DNA of 13,497 nucleotides from Oscillospiraceae bacterium (GTDB lineage Bacteria > Bacillota > Clostridia > Oscillospirales > Acutalibacteraceae): assembly GCA_029012165.1 (NCBI GenBank), contig JAQXLO010000081.1, positions 1 to 13,497 of the forward strand, written 5' to 3'. The notes beneath the pieces are model-generated. The model saw nothing but the letters and a program-made list of their open reading frames with translations. It was not told the origin of the DNA and did no database searches. Every line of letters starts with the position of its first letter. Position 1 is the first letter of the stretch. Both the position numbers and the translations under genes were made by a program. Below, piece by piece: positions 6,138 to 13,497 of the stretch.

Positions 6138-7009
6138 AAAAAGAAAAGAAAGCAGTCAACAGCAAGGCGCTGAAAACGGTGATTGAACCGAACGGAAAAA
6201 ATTTGCAGTATTGGAAGGATATTTGGAGATACAGATCTCTGGCGTTCAACTTGGCGAAGCGGGACATCACCGTGCGCTACAAGCAGACGGTGATCGGTCT
6301 GGGCTGGTCGATCATCAGCCCCGTTATCAATATGCTGCTGATGACCTTCATTTTCGGTAATATGGCAAAAATGGAGAGCGACGGCTCTGCGCCGTATTCC
6401 ATCATGGTCTATGCCGGTCTGATACCGTGGACGCTTTTTTCCAAGAATTTTACCATCTCCTCCGGCACATTCCTGACCAGTGCGGCGCTGATGAAAAAGG
6501 TGTACTTCCCCCGGATCATTACCCCTGCGGGAGCCTCGCTGGCGGCGATGGTGGATTCGGCCATCTCCTATGCCATATTGCTCATTATCATTTTAATCAG
6601 CTATTTTACTACCGGCTTTGTGCCGTCTTGGCGGATTATTTTTGTTCCGTTCTTCTCTTTGCTTCCTGTAATGCTCGGCTTTTTTACGGGCTTGTTCCTG
6701 TCTCCGTTCAATATCCGTTACCGTGACCTTAACCAGGCGATTCCGTTTTTGATTCAAATTGGGCAGTATGTCACGCCCGTCGGCTATTCCTTTGCCGTGG
6801 CGTGTGCCGCCGTTCCCGAAAAAATTCGTTTCGTGTATTCGCTCAATCCTGTGGCCGGTGCCATCAACGCCGTGCGCTGGTGCATCATCCCGGACAACGC
6901 TTTCCATCTGCCGTCCTTTCTTGCGACGGTGGTGTGTATTCTCATTTTCATTCCGCTGGGCATCAAGTCCTTCCGCAAGGGCGAAAGAACCTTTGTGGAT
7001 CTGGTGTAA
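6134..7009 (+). CDS. ABC-2 type polysaccharide export permease (Wzm/TagG type)
   Basis: A 291-residue integral membrane subunit of an ABC exporter for lipid-linked surface glycans (O-antigen, capsule or teichoic acid type). After a basic N-terminus comes the interface segment LAKRDITVRYKQTVIGLGW (40-58) typical of this family, then about six membrane segments. Family motifs KKVYFPR (121-127), NIRYRDL (193-199) and YSLNPVAGAINAVRW (235-249) are present. It pairs with the ATPase 15 nt downstream. Its start overlaps the methyltransferase stop (ATGA) and has GGGAGAAAG upstream. The length is slightly above typical (about 260-270) because of the extra 25-30 residues at the N-terminus. Confidence 0.9.
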   Translation: MKKEKKAVNSKALKTVIEPNGKNLQYWKDIWRYRSLAFNLAKRDITVRYKQTVIGLGWSIISPVINMLLMTFIFGNMAKMESDGSAPYSIMVYAGLIPWTLFSKNFTISSGTFLTSAALMKKVYFPRIITPAGASLAAMVDSAISYAILLIIILISYFTTGFVPSWRIIFVPFFSLLPVMLGFFTGLFLSPFNIRYRDLNQAIPFLIQIGQYVTPVGYSFAVACAAVPEKIRFVYSLNPVAGAINAVRWCIIPDNAFHLPSFLATVVCILIFIPLGIKSFRKGERTFVDLV

Positions 7010-7024
7010 AGGAGGGGAATCGTC

Positions 7025-8320
7025 ATGGAGAATACCGTTGTCAAAAAAGACCGCCCCGTGATTCTCAAGGTGGAACACGTCGGCAAAAAATATGTGATCA
7101 AAAACAAGATCGAGCTGCCGAGCAATGCGACCAGGCGGCAAAAGCTTCGCTATAAAGTAAAGAGTTTTGAAAAGAACGACTTCTGGGCGCTCAAGGATAT
7201 TTCCTTTGAAGTGCGGGAGGGCGACAGGCTGGCGATCGTCGGCAGAAACGGTGCGGGCAAATCCACCCTTTTGAAACTGATCTCCCGCATCACCGAGCCC
7301 ACAGAGGGCAGAATAGAGTATTACGGCAAGATTGCCGCCATGCTGGAAGTCGGCACCGGCTTCAATCAGGAGCTGACCGGCAGAGAAAATGTCTATCTCA
7401 ACGGTGCCATTCTCGGTATGTCCAAGGAGGAGATCGATGCACGTTTCGACGGCATCGTGGAATTTTCGGAGATCGGCAAATTCATCGACACCCCGGTCAA
7501 GCGCTATTCCAGCGGTATGATGGTACGTCTGGCCTTTGCGGTGGCGTCCACCATGGACCCGGATATCCTGATCGTGGACGAGGTTCTCTCGGTGGGCGAT
7601 ATGAAATTCCGGGAAAAGTGTCTGCGCCGCATGAATGAGATCGCCACCTCGGGCAAGACGATTCTGTGCGTGAGCCATGTGATGAATATCGTCCGTGGAC
7701 TTTGCGACCGTGCCATCGTTTTGGAGCAGGGTAAGATGGTCTATGACGGCGAAGTGGAAAAGGCGATCAAACTGTATAACGGCATCAACGAGGATATCCG
7801 TGTCACACACCGGGAATTTGCGGATCTTCCCCGACCGAAGTGGTATACCGGCGAGCAGCTGCGTATGCTCTCTTTGGATGTGCTGGATAATCAAAACTGT
7901 ATCTTCCGCTGGAACGAGCCGATTCGGTTCAACCTGCATATTCGCTCCAAAGAAACTTTTGAAAATCTCGGACTGCGTGTGATCTTCGCCTGCGACAACG
8001 GAGCGGCGGCAGGCACGGCATTCTGCGAGATCAAGGGTCCCGTGCAGGCAGGCGAGGAGCGGGACATCTGCGTGTGCGTGGAAAAGCACAATCTGGCGCC
8101 GGGGGACTACAAGATCAAATTGGAAATGGTGGAAAACCTGCCCTACGACTGCTTCAACCGGCTGGACAGCATTACGCCCGAGGCGCTGTTTATCACGGTA
8201 GGCGCCATGGAATTGGACGATGCGCAGGATAAGCTGAGCGACAACAGAAGTATGTGGGTTGCATCCTGGGGCACCTCCCGCATCCCGGATGCCCATGCGG
8301 AATTGCAGGCACGCCAATAA
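7025..8320 (+). CDS. ABC polysaccharide exporter ATPase with C-terminal Wzt-like domain
   Basis: A 431-residue ATPase partner of the preceding permease. The nucleotide-binding domain shows Walker A GRNGAGKST (73-81), the family-typical EVGTGFNQELTGREN (108-122), signature YSSGMMVRLAFA (161-172), Walker B DILIVDEVLSVGD (180-192) and the switch His in VSHV (H218). The variant signature SSGM and the GTGF segment are marks of the Wzt/TagH/KpsT group. Residues from about 275 to 395 form an extra beta-rich domain resembling the Wzt C-terminal domain, which in O-antigen exporters binds the finished chain end. This suggests the pump recognises a modified glycan terminus. GGAGGGG precedes the ATG. The next gene follows after 19 nt. 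Confidence 0.9.
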   Translation: MENTVVKKDRPVILKVEHVGKKYVIKNKIELPSNATRRQKLRYKVKSFEKNDFWALKDISFEVREGDRLAIVGRNGAGKSTLLKLISRITEPTEGRIEYYGKIAAMLEVGTGFNQELTGRENVYLNGAILGMSKEEIDARFDGIVEFSEIGKFIDTPVKRYSSGMMVRLAFAVASTMDPDILIVDEVLSVGDMKFREKCLRRMNEIATSGKTILCVSHVMNIVRGLCDRAIVLEQGKMVYDGEVEKAIKLYNGINEDIRVTHREFADLPRPKWYTGEQLRMLSLDVLDNQNCIFRWNEPIRFNLHIRSKETFENLGLRVIFACDNGAAAGTAFCEIKGPVQAGEERDICVCVEKHNLAPGDYKIKLEMVENLPYDCFNRLDSITPEALFITVGAMELDDAQDKLSDNRSMWVASWGTSRIPDAHAELQARQ

Positions 8321-8339
8321 ACGAAGAGGAGAGGGAACG

Positions 8340-9539
8340 ATGCGGCAGTTTGCGTTTTACCATCATGTCGGCAGCGGCAATAAAGGGTGCGAGGCCTTGG
8401 TGCGCTCCACTTCCGACCTTCTTTGCCACAGGGATAAACAGGATATCCGCCTGTACAGTATGCGTCCGCAGGAGGACGAAAAGAGCGGATACGAAAATAT
8501 TTCGCACATCACGGGCGTATATTTTGATACAGCCCATTTGAAAAAGCCGTTGAATACTGCGGATAAGGTTCGTCTGAAACTGCTGCGGATGCGTTCGGCC
8601 TATGCGGCGGATGAATATTATTTTTCCAAGTTTTTGGATCAGCTGCCCCTCGACGAGGATCGTGTGTATTTGTCCATCGGCGGCGACACCTATTGCTACG
8701 GCGACAACAGCAATATGCACGCTTTCAATGCGGCTTTAAAAAAACGGGGCAAAAAGACGGTGCTGTGGGGCTGTTCTCTGGACGAAACCTCCTTTTCTCC
8801 CTACAACGCCGCAGATCTGCGCACCTTCGACGCCATCTTTGCCCGGGAGACGGGTACCTATGACCTGCTTCGGGAAAAGGGCTTTCATAAAAATGTGTTT
8901 CTCCACCCCGACCCGGCGTTTACGCTAAGACCCGAATATCTTCCCTTGCCCGAAGGATTTCAGCAGGGCAACACCATCGGCATCAATGCAAGCCCGCTGG
9001 TGTTCAAGTACGAGAGCGGGCAAAAGGGGATCGGACTGCGCTCTTACGAAAAATTGATCGAATACATTCTGTCTGAAACCGATTGCAGTGTGCTGCTGAT
9101 CCCCCATGTATTCTGGGATTTTTCCGACGACCGCACCGTATTGCGTGCGCTGTTTGAAAAATATGCGGATACGGGACGTGTCGTGTTTTTGGACAGGGAG
9201 TATACTGCCAATCAGCTCAAGGGCTTCATCGCCCGGTGCCGCCTGTTTGTCGGTGCCCGCACCCACGCCACCATTGCGGCGTATTCCACCATGGTGCCGA
9301 CGCTGGTGCTTGGCTACAGCGTGAAATCCGTCAACATTGCGCTGGATCTGTTCGGCAGAACGGACGGCTATGTGGTGCCCATCGACAAGCTGGAGGACGA
9401 GCGGGGACTGGCGGACGCCGTGTCGGATATGCTCCAAAAGGAGGGCGCCTATCAGGCACTGCTGTCCGAGCGTGTGCCGGATTACATCGCCCGGGCGCAC
9501 AAAGCGGCGGACACTTTGTTCGATGTGTTGGATGCCTGA
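8340..9539 (+). CDS. Polysaccharide pyruvyl transferase family protein
   Basis: A 399-residue protein of the polysaccharide pyruvyl transferase family (CsaB/WcaK type), which puts pyruvate from PEP onto a sugar as a ketal. Motifs in order are GSGNKGCEAL (11-20), SIGGDTY (112-118), ARETGTYDLL (168-177), HPDPAF (189-194), GINASP (214-219), IPHVFWD (254-260), GARTHATIAA (305-314, with the conserved His) and LGYSVKS (324-330). The start at 8340 follows a GAGGAGAGGG site; longer in-frame starts inside the ATPase gene are rejected. It is the last gene of the operon. No terminator is seen before pyrH. Some members of this family have other transferase roles, so the exact reaction is inferred from family and context: pyruvylation or a related step on the exported glycan. 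Confidence 0.85.
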   Translation: MRQFAFYHHVGSGNKGCEALVRSTSDLLCHRDKQDIRLYSMRPQEDEKSGYENISHITGVYFDTAHLKKPLNTADKVRLKLLRMRSAYAADEYYFSKFLDQLPLDEDRVYLSIGGDTYCYGDNSNMHAFNAALKKRGKKTVLWGCSLDETSFSPYNAADLRTFDAIFARETGTYDLLREKGFHKNVFLHPDPAFTLRPEYLPLPEGFQQGNTIGINASPLVFKYESGQKGIGLRSYEKLIEYILSETDCSVLLIPHVFWDFSDDRTVLRALFEKYADTGRVVFLDREYTANQLKGFIARCRLFVGARTHATIAAYSTMVPTLVLGYSVKSVNIALDLFGRTDGYVVPIDKLEDERGLADAVSDMLQKEGAYQALLSERVPDYIARAHKAADTLFDVLDA

Positions 9540-9563
9540 GAACAGTACGGCGACGAAAAATAC

Positions 9564-9592
9564 TTTACAGATATCCCAAAATCGTGTACAAT
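9564..9592 (+). promoter_or_regulatory. Sigma-A promoter of the pyrH operon
   Basis: TTTACA (9564-9569), a 17-nt spacer and TACAAT (9587-9592) lie in the 79-nt gap between the pyruvyl transferase gene and pyrH. The predicted start is near 9599, about 20 nt before the pyrH ATG at 9619. No hairpin terminator lies upstream in the gap, so some read-through from the glycan operon is likely. Confidence 0.7.
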
Positions 9593-9618
9593 AGGATGAA
9601 TCGGAAAGGATGATGCAT

Positions 9619-10326
9619 ATGCCTCAGTATAAAAGAATTCTCTTAAAGCTCAGCGGCGAGGTGCTGGCAGGCGAACAGAAGCTCGGTCTGAATTTTGATA
9701 CGGTCGCAGCGATCTGCGCCGCCGTGAAGGAATGCGTGGATATGGGCGTGCAGGTCGGTATCGTGGTCGGCGGCGGCAACTTCTTCCGCGGCAGAACCGG
9801 CGGCAACATGGATCACACCCGTGCGGATCACATGGGTATGCTCGCCACGGTGCTCAACTCTCTGGCGCTGGCGGACGGGTTGGAGCAGCAGGGGGTGCCG
9901 GTGCGTGTACAGACGGCCATCACCATGCAGCAGATCGCGGAGCCGTATATCCGCAACAAGGCGGTTCGCCATCTGGAAAAAGGGCGTGTGGTCATTTTCG
10001 GCTGCGGTACGGGCAACCCGTTTTTTACCACGGACACTGCTGCGGCGCTGCGTGCGGCGGAGATCGATGCGGATATCATGTTCAAGGCGTCCAATGTGGA
10101 CGGCATATTTGACAAGGATCCCCACAAGTACCCGGATGCCAAAAAGTACGATGTGCTTTCCTATACGGAGATCCTCGCCCATGACCTTCGTGTGATGGAC
10201 GGTACGGCGGCGTCTCTTTGCCGGGACAACAAGCTGCCGATCTTGGTTTTTAATCTCGAAGACCCTGCCAACATCGTCAAAGCCGTGCAGGGTGAAAATA
10301 TCGGAACAATCGTGAAGGAGGACTAA
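9619..10326 (+). CDS. pyrH: UMP kinase
   Basis: A 235-residue hexameric bacterial-type UMP kinase (amino acid kinase fold) that phosphorylates UMP to UDP in pyrimidine synthesis. Motifs are LLKLSGE (8-14), VVGGGNFFRGR (49-59), DHMGMLATVLN (70-80), GTGNPFFTTDTAAALRA (130-146) and NVDGIFDKDP (159-168). Three in-frame ATGs lie close together (9610, 9613, 9619). The last is preferred because AAAGGA (9605-9610) lies 8 nt before it and MPQYKR is the usual N-terminus. It is the first gene of the housekeeping operon. In many Firmicutes pyrH follows rpsB-tsf, but here it follows the surface-glycan operon. Confidence 0.96.
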   Translation: MPQYKRILLKLSGEVLAGEQKLGLNFDTVAAICAAVKECVDMGVQVGIVVGGGNFFRGRTGGNMDHTRADHMGMLATVLNSLALADGLEQQGVPVRVQTAITMQQIAEPYIRNKAVRHLEKGRVVIFGCGTGNPFFTTDTAAALRAAEIDADIMFKASNVDGIFDKDPHKYPDAKKYDVLSYTEILAHDLRVMDGTAASLCRDNKLPILVFNLEDPANIVKAVQGENIGTIVKED

Positions 10327-10329
10327 TCA

Positions 10330-10884
10330 ATGGATACAATCATCGCAACTGCAAGAGAAAAAATGGGCAAGACGCTTTCCGTGCTGAAAAGTGACTTTGG
10401 CGGCATCCGTGCCGGCAGAGCCAATGCGGCGGTTCTCGACAAGATCCGTGTGGATTACTACGGTGTGCCCACGCCCATCCAGCAGATGGCGGCCATCTCC
10501 GTGGCAGAGGCTCGTGTGCTGAACATCCAGCCGTGGGACGGCTCCACACTGCACGCCATCGAAAAGGCGATTCAGGCGTCGGAGATCGGTATCAATCCGC
10601 AGAATGACGGTCGTGTGATCCGTCTGGTTTTCCCGCAGCTGACGGAGGAGAAGCGTAAGGAACTGGCCAAGGAGGTTCGCAAGACGGCGGAGGATTCCAA
10701 GGTGGCGGTTCGCTCCATCCGCAGAGAGTGCATGGATAAGCTCAAGAAGATGGAGAAAAATTCCGAGATCACCGAGGACGATCTGAAGATCGGTGAAAAG
10801 GAACTGCAGGATGTCACGGACGAGTTCGTCAAAAAAATTGATGCGGCGTCTGCGGAAAAAGAAAAGGAAATCATGGAGATCTGA
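10330..10884 (+). CDS. frr: Ribosome recycling factor
   Basis: A 184-residue full-length RRF, which with EF-G splits the post-termination ribosome. The two-domain pattern is clear: a helical part with GGIRAGRANAAVLDKI (24-39), the beta-rich domain around VDYYGVPTPIQQMA (41-54) and NIQPWD (65-70), then NPQNDGRVIRLVFPQLTEE (89-107) and the long helix with VRSIRRE (127-133). GGAGG lies 8 nt before the ATG, and the gene begins 3 nt after the pyrH stop. Its stop overlaps the uppS start by one base (TGATG), indicating coupled translation. Confidence 0.97.
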   Translation: MDTIIATAREKMGKTLSVLKSDFGGIRAGRANAAVLDKIRVDYYGVPTPIQQMAAISVAEARVLNIQPWDGSTLHAIEKAIQASEIGINPQNDGRVIRLVFPQLTEEKRKELAKEVRKTAEDSKVAVRSIRRECMDKLKKMEKNSEITEDDLKIGEKELQDVTDEFVKKIDAASAEKEKEIMEI

Positions 10885-11603
10885 TGACAGACAAAAGTGC
10901 ATTGCCGCAGCACGTCGGCATTATCATGGACGGCAACGGCCGCTGGGCAAAAAAGCGTGGTCTTGCCCGTACCGAGGGACACAAGCGTGGGGCGGAGGTT
11001 TTCCGTGCCATCAGCACATACTGTTCCGATATCGGCATTCCTTTTGTGACGTTTTACGCTTTCTCCACGGAGAACTGGAAACGTCCGCAGCAGGAAGTGG
11101 ATGTCATCATGGACATCTTCCGGGATTTTCTGCACGAGGCAGAGGATCGGCAGCAGGAGAACGCCGAACGGGGATTCCGCTTCCATTTTATCGGAGATCT
11201 GACGGTTTTACCCGAGGACATCCGAGGCTTGATTGATTTTATGGAAGCGAACAATCCCGAGCGGTACGGGACGACGGTCAATGTCGCCGTGAACTACGGC
11301 GGCAGGGCGGAGCTTACCCATGCGGCGCAGCAGATCGCTGCACAGGTGCAGACAGGGGAACTGAAAGCGCAGGATATCACAGAGGCGACCATTGCCTCGC
11401 ATCTGTATACGGCAAATCAGCCCGACCCGGATCTGATCATCCGACCCAGCGGAGAGTATCGGCTCTCCAACTTTTTAACATGGCAGTCCGCCTACGCCGA
11501 GTTTTGGTTTTCGGATGTTTTGTGGCCGGACTTTACAACGGCCGACTTTGACCGTGCGCTGGCAGATTATGCCCGGCGCTCCCGTCGCTTCGGCGGCGTA
11601 TAA
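10884..11603 (+). CDS. uppS: Isoprenyl transferase (undecaprenyl diphosphate synthase)
   Basis: A 239-residue cis-prenyltransferase that condenses isopentenyl diphosphate onto farnesyl diphosphate to make the C55 carrier for peptidoglycan and other wall polymers. Visible motifs are HVGIIMDGNGRWAKKRG (10-26, catalytic D16), EGHKRG (31-36), YAFSTENWKRP (58-68), NYGGRAEL (137-144) and DLIIRPSGEYRLSNF (183-197) with R187 and R193, followed by AYAEFWF (E206). The usual Thr of IRTSGE is Pro here. GGAG inside the end of frr serves as ribosome site. Its product would supply lipid carrier for a surface glycan like that suggested by the upstream operon. Confidence 0.96.
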   Translation: MTDKSALPQHVGIIMDGNGRWAKKRGLARTEGHKRGAEVFRAISTYCSDIGIPFVTFYAFSTENWKRPQQEVDVIMDIFRDFLHEAEDRQQENAERGFRFHFIGDLTVLPEDIRGLIDFMEANNPERYGTTVNVAVNYGGRAELTHAAQQIAAQVQTGELKAQDITEATIASHLYTANQPDPDLIIRPSGEYRLSNFLTWQSAYAEFWFSDVLWPDFTTADFDRALADYARRSRRFGGV

Positions 11604-11637
11604 AACTAAATATTAAAGAAATTTTGAGGACACCGAT

Positions 11638-12498
11638 ATGAAGGCAAAAGTCATCTCCGGCATTTTGGGTGCGCTGTTCGGCATTACGATGCTGATATTG
11701 CAATTCACCCCCGTATTTTCCATCGTCGTGGCGTTTTTTACATTCATGGCAAACTTTGAGCTTCTGCGCACAGCGGGCGTCAAAAATAAAGGTATTTATG
11801 CTTTGACCTCCGTCGCGGCAACGGCGATACCGTTTATTTTGGAGTATGATCTGACGCAGTATTTGCCTGTGCCGACGATGATCGTATTTTTGCTCTACGT
11901 CTTTGTGCTTGTGCTGATGATGCTCAAGTCCTACGAGACAACGCGCTTTGAGCACGTGTCCATGGCGTTGGTTTCCTCGCTTTTGGTGCCGTACCTGATC
12001 TCCCTTTTGATTGCGATTCGGGATTTCGGCGATTTCCCGCGCTCTACCAATGTATATCTCACGCTGTTTGCCCTGACGAACGCATGGATCACCGACAGCA
12101 TGGCGTATTTCTTCGGCAGTAAATTCGGCAAGCACAAGATGGCGCCGAAGATCAGCCCCAAGAAATCATGGGAAGGCGCCGTGGGCGGTGTGTTCGGCAA
12201 CATAGTGGTCAACATGATCGTATGGGGCGTGTTCTATCTGCTGTATAAGCTGGAGCTGATCAACAAGGTGATGTTCCCCCTGTGGCTTGTGCCGATCGCC
12301 TCAGTTATCCTTGCCGTGATCGGTATGCTCGGCGACCTGTCGGCGTCGGCGATCAAGCGCAACTACGGCGTCAAGGACTACGGCACGATCATGGGCGAAG
12401 GACAGGGCGGCGTGATGGATCGTTTCGACAGCGCTGTTTTTGTCATCGGCGCCATGTATGCGTTCCTGCAAATTTACGGCTGTATCGCATTGCGCTGA
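11638..12498 (+). CDS. cdsA: Phosphatidate cytidylyltransferase (CDP-diglyceride synthase)
   Basis: A 286-residue polytopic membrane enzyme that makes CDP-diacylglycerol from CTP and phosphatidate, the branch point to anionic phospholipids. Family marks are AWITDSMAYFFG (149-160), ISPKKSWEG (172-180) and the C-terminal signature SASAIKRNYGVKDYG (235-249) ending GGVMDRFD (257-264). In that signature the expected PGHGG is replaced by GEGQGG (253-258), so the usual His is absent and one residue is added. The rest is intact and length is normal, so it is probably active, but the change is worth checking. GAGGAC lies 8 nt before the ATG, and the gap to uppS is 34 nt. Confidence 0.93.
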   Translation: MKAKVISGILGALFGITMLILQFTPVFSIVVAFFTFMANFELLRTAGVKNKGIYALTSVAATAIPFILEYDLTQYLPVPTMIVFLLYVFVLVLMMLKSYETTRFEHVSMALVSSLLVPYLISLLIAIRDFGDFPRSTNVYLTLFALTNAWITDSMAYFFGSKFGKHKMAPKISPKKSWEGAVGGVFGNIVVNMIVWGVFYLLYKLELINKVMFPLWLVPIASVILAVIGMLGDLSASAIKRNYGVKDYGTIMGEGQGGVMDRFDSAVFVIGAMYAFLQIYGCIALR

Positions 12499-12509
12499 CA
12501 GAGGGTATT

Positions 12510-13497
12510 ATGAAGAAAACATTGACAATACTCGGTTCCACCGGGTCCATCGGCACACAAGCTCTCGAAGTTGCAAAGCTTCGGGGCTTTGGCATTTTTG
12601 CCTTGACGGCGGACAGAAGCGTGGATACCATGGAAACACAGATCCGCACGTTCCATCCGCAGTTTGCCGCACTGCGGGAGGAAAAGGCTGCCGCCGAGCT
12701 GAAGCTTCGGGTGGCGGACACGACGACCCGGGTGCTGTCCGGAGAGGACGGCGTGTGCGAAGCGGCGTCCTATCCGGTGGATTTTGTGCTCAACAGCATC
12801 GTAGGACTGGCGGGACTGCGTCCGACGCTGTGCGCTTTGGAGGCGGGCAGTACGCTGGCACTGGCGAACAAGGAGACTTTGGTCGCCGGCGGTCAGCTTG
12901 TGACGGATCTGGCGAAGAAAAAGAACGTGCCTATCCTGCCCGTGGACAGTGAGCATTCCGCCATTTTTCAGTCCCTGCAGGGAATGCAAAAGCACAGCGA
13001 GATCAACCGCCTGATCCTCACCGCCTCCGGCGGACCTTTTTTCGGCAAGACCCGTGCCGAGCTGGCGCAAGTGACCGTCGAGCAGGCACTGCGCCACCCG
13101 AACTGGAGCATGGGCGCCAAGATCACCGTGGATTCCGCCACCATGATGAACAAGGGACTGGAGCTGATCGAAGCGGTGTGGCTGTTTTCTGTGCCGCCCG
13201 GACAGATCGACATCCTTGTCCATCGGCAGAGCGTGGTGCATTCTCTGGTGGAGTTTTGCGACCATTCCGTCATCGCCCAGCTGGGTGTGCCGGATATGCG
13301 CATTCCCATCCAGTATGCGCTCACCTATCCCGAGCGGTACCCGTCTCCCGTGCCGCAGCTTCGGCTGGAGCAGTTTGGTACCCTGACATTTGAGGAGCCG
13401 GATTACGACACTTTTTCCTGCATAAATCTCTGCAAATCGGCCATACTCAAGGGCGGACTGTATCCGGCGGCGGTGAACTCCGCCAACGAACAGGCGA
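12510..13497 (+). CDS. dxr: 1-deoxy-D-xylulose 5-phosphate reductoisomerase (partial, 3' end missing)
   Basis: The first 329 residues of DXR, which converts DXP to methylerythritol 4-phosphate with NADPH in the MEP isoprenoid pathway. Seen are the nucleotide-binding loop GSTGSIGTQ (9-17), ALANKETLVAGG (117-128), metal ligands in PVDSEHSAIFQ (D146, E148), LTASGGPFF (170-178), the substrate segment HPNWSMGAKITVDSATMMNKGLE (196-218, ligand E218), and the start of the C-terminal helical domain. The frame is open to the window edge. Family length is about 380-400, so about 50-70 residues lie beyond. GAGGG precedes the ATG, 11 nt after cdsA. Dxr makes precursors that UppS uses. Confidence 0.97.
   Translation, partial: MKKTLTILGSTGSIGTQALEVAKLRGFGIFALTADRSVDTMETQIRTFHPQFAALREEKAAAELKLRVADTTTRVLSGEDGVCEAASYPVDFVLNSIVGLAGLRPTLCALEAGSTLALANKETLVAGGQLVTDLAKKKNVPILPVDSEHSAIFQSLQGMQKHSEINRLILTASGGPFFGKTRAELAQVTVEQALRHPNWSMGAKITVDSATMMNKGLELIEAVWLFSVPPGQIDILVHRQSVVHSLVEFCDHSVIAQLGVPDMRIPIQYALTYPERYPSPVPQLRLEQFGTLTFEEPDYDTFSCINLCKSAILKGGLYPAAVNSANEQA

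Noticed and set aside
6593..8317. Long open frame on the minus strand (574 codons) opposite the ABC permease and ATPase
   Set aside because: The plus-strand genes carry complete ABC motifs. The antisense frame spans two genes and has no domain or ribosome site of note.
9540..9563. Terminator between the pyruvyl transferase gene and pyrH
   Set aside because: No inverted repeat followed by a T-run is present.

Overview
The window is a gene-dense, mostly high-GC stretch of a low-complexity-free bacterial chromosome. It looks like a Clostridia member of the Ruminococcaceae/Oscillospiraceae type. I base this on the pyrH-frr-uppS-cdsA-dxr order, purine-rich Shine-Dalgarno sites before almost every gene, consensus sigma-A promoters, a YerC/YecD TrpR-like regulator, and a teichoic-acid/O-antigen type ABC exporter. 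The taxon is inferred from gene content only. No rRNA, tRNA, CRISPR array or phage gene is seen.

Region 1 (1-1839, minus strand): a two-gene unit encoding a PHP-domain metallo-phosphoesterase followed by a secreted endonuclease/exonuclease/phosphatase (EEP) family hydrolase. It ends at a bidirectional hairpin terminator at the left edge.

Region 2 (1840-2283, no gene): an AT-rich divergent control region and the most unusual part of the window. It holds a 247-bp element packed with hairpins, with 13-bp terminal inverted repeats and a 5-bp direct flanking repeat, so it looks like a MITE-type insertion. To its right are two back-to-back promoters of near-consensus quality. A 23-bp direct tandem repeat lies between their -35 boxes, and further inverted repeats lie in the rightward promoter. 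Removing the element would place the leftward promoter directly in front of the PHP gene, so it appears to have inserted at the -10 box of that promoter.

Region 3 (2284-9539, plus strand): seven tightly packed genes (gaps of 20 nt or less, or 4-nt overlaps), probably one operon. They are two tandem paralogous polytopic membrane proteins of a family I do not recognise, a TrpR-like regulator, a SAM-dependent methyltransferase, an ABC-2 permease and its ATPase with a C-terminal substrate-binding-like domain (Wzm/Wzt or TagG/TagH type), and a polysaccharide pyruvyl transferase family protein. Together they suggest modification and export of a cell-surface glycan. The role of the two membrane proteins is open.

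Region 4 (9540-13497, plus strand): a second promoter followed by pyrH, frr, uppS, cdsA and dxr (the last truncated by the window edge). These are housekeeping genes for UMP phosphorylation, ribosome recycling, the undecaprenyl carrier, CDP-diacylglycerol and isoprenoid precursors. UppS and Dxr feed the lipid carrier that a surface-glycan system such as region 3 would use.
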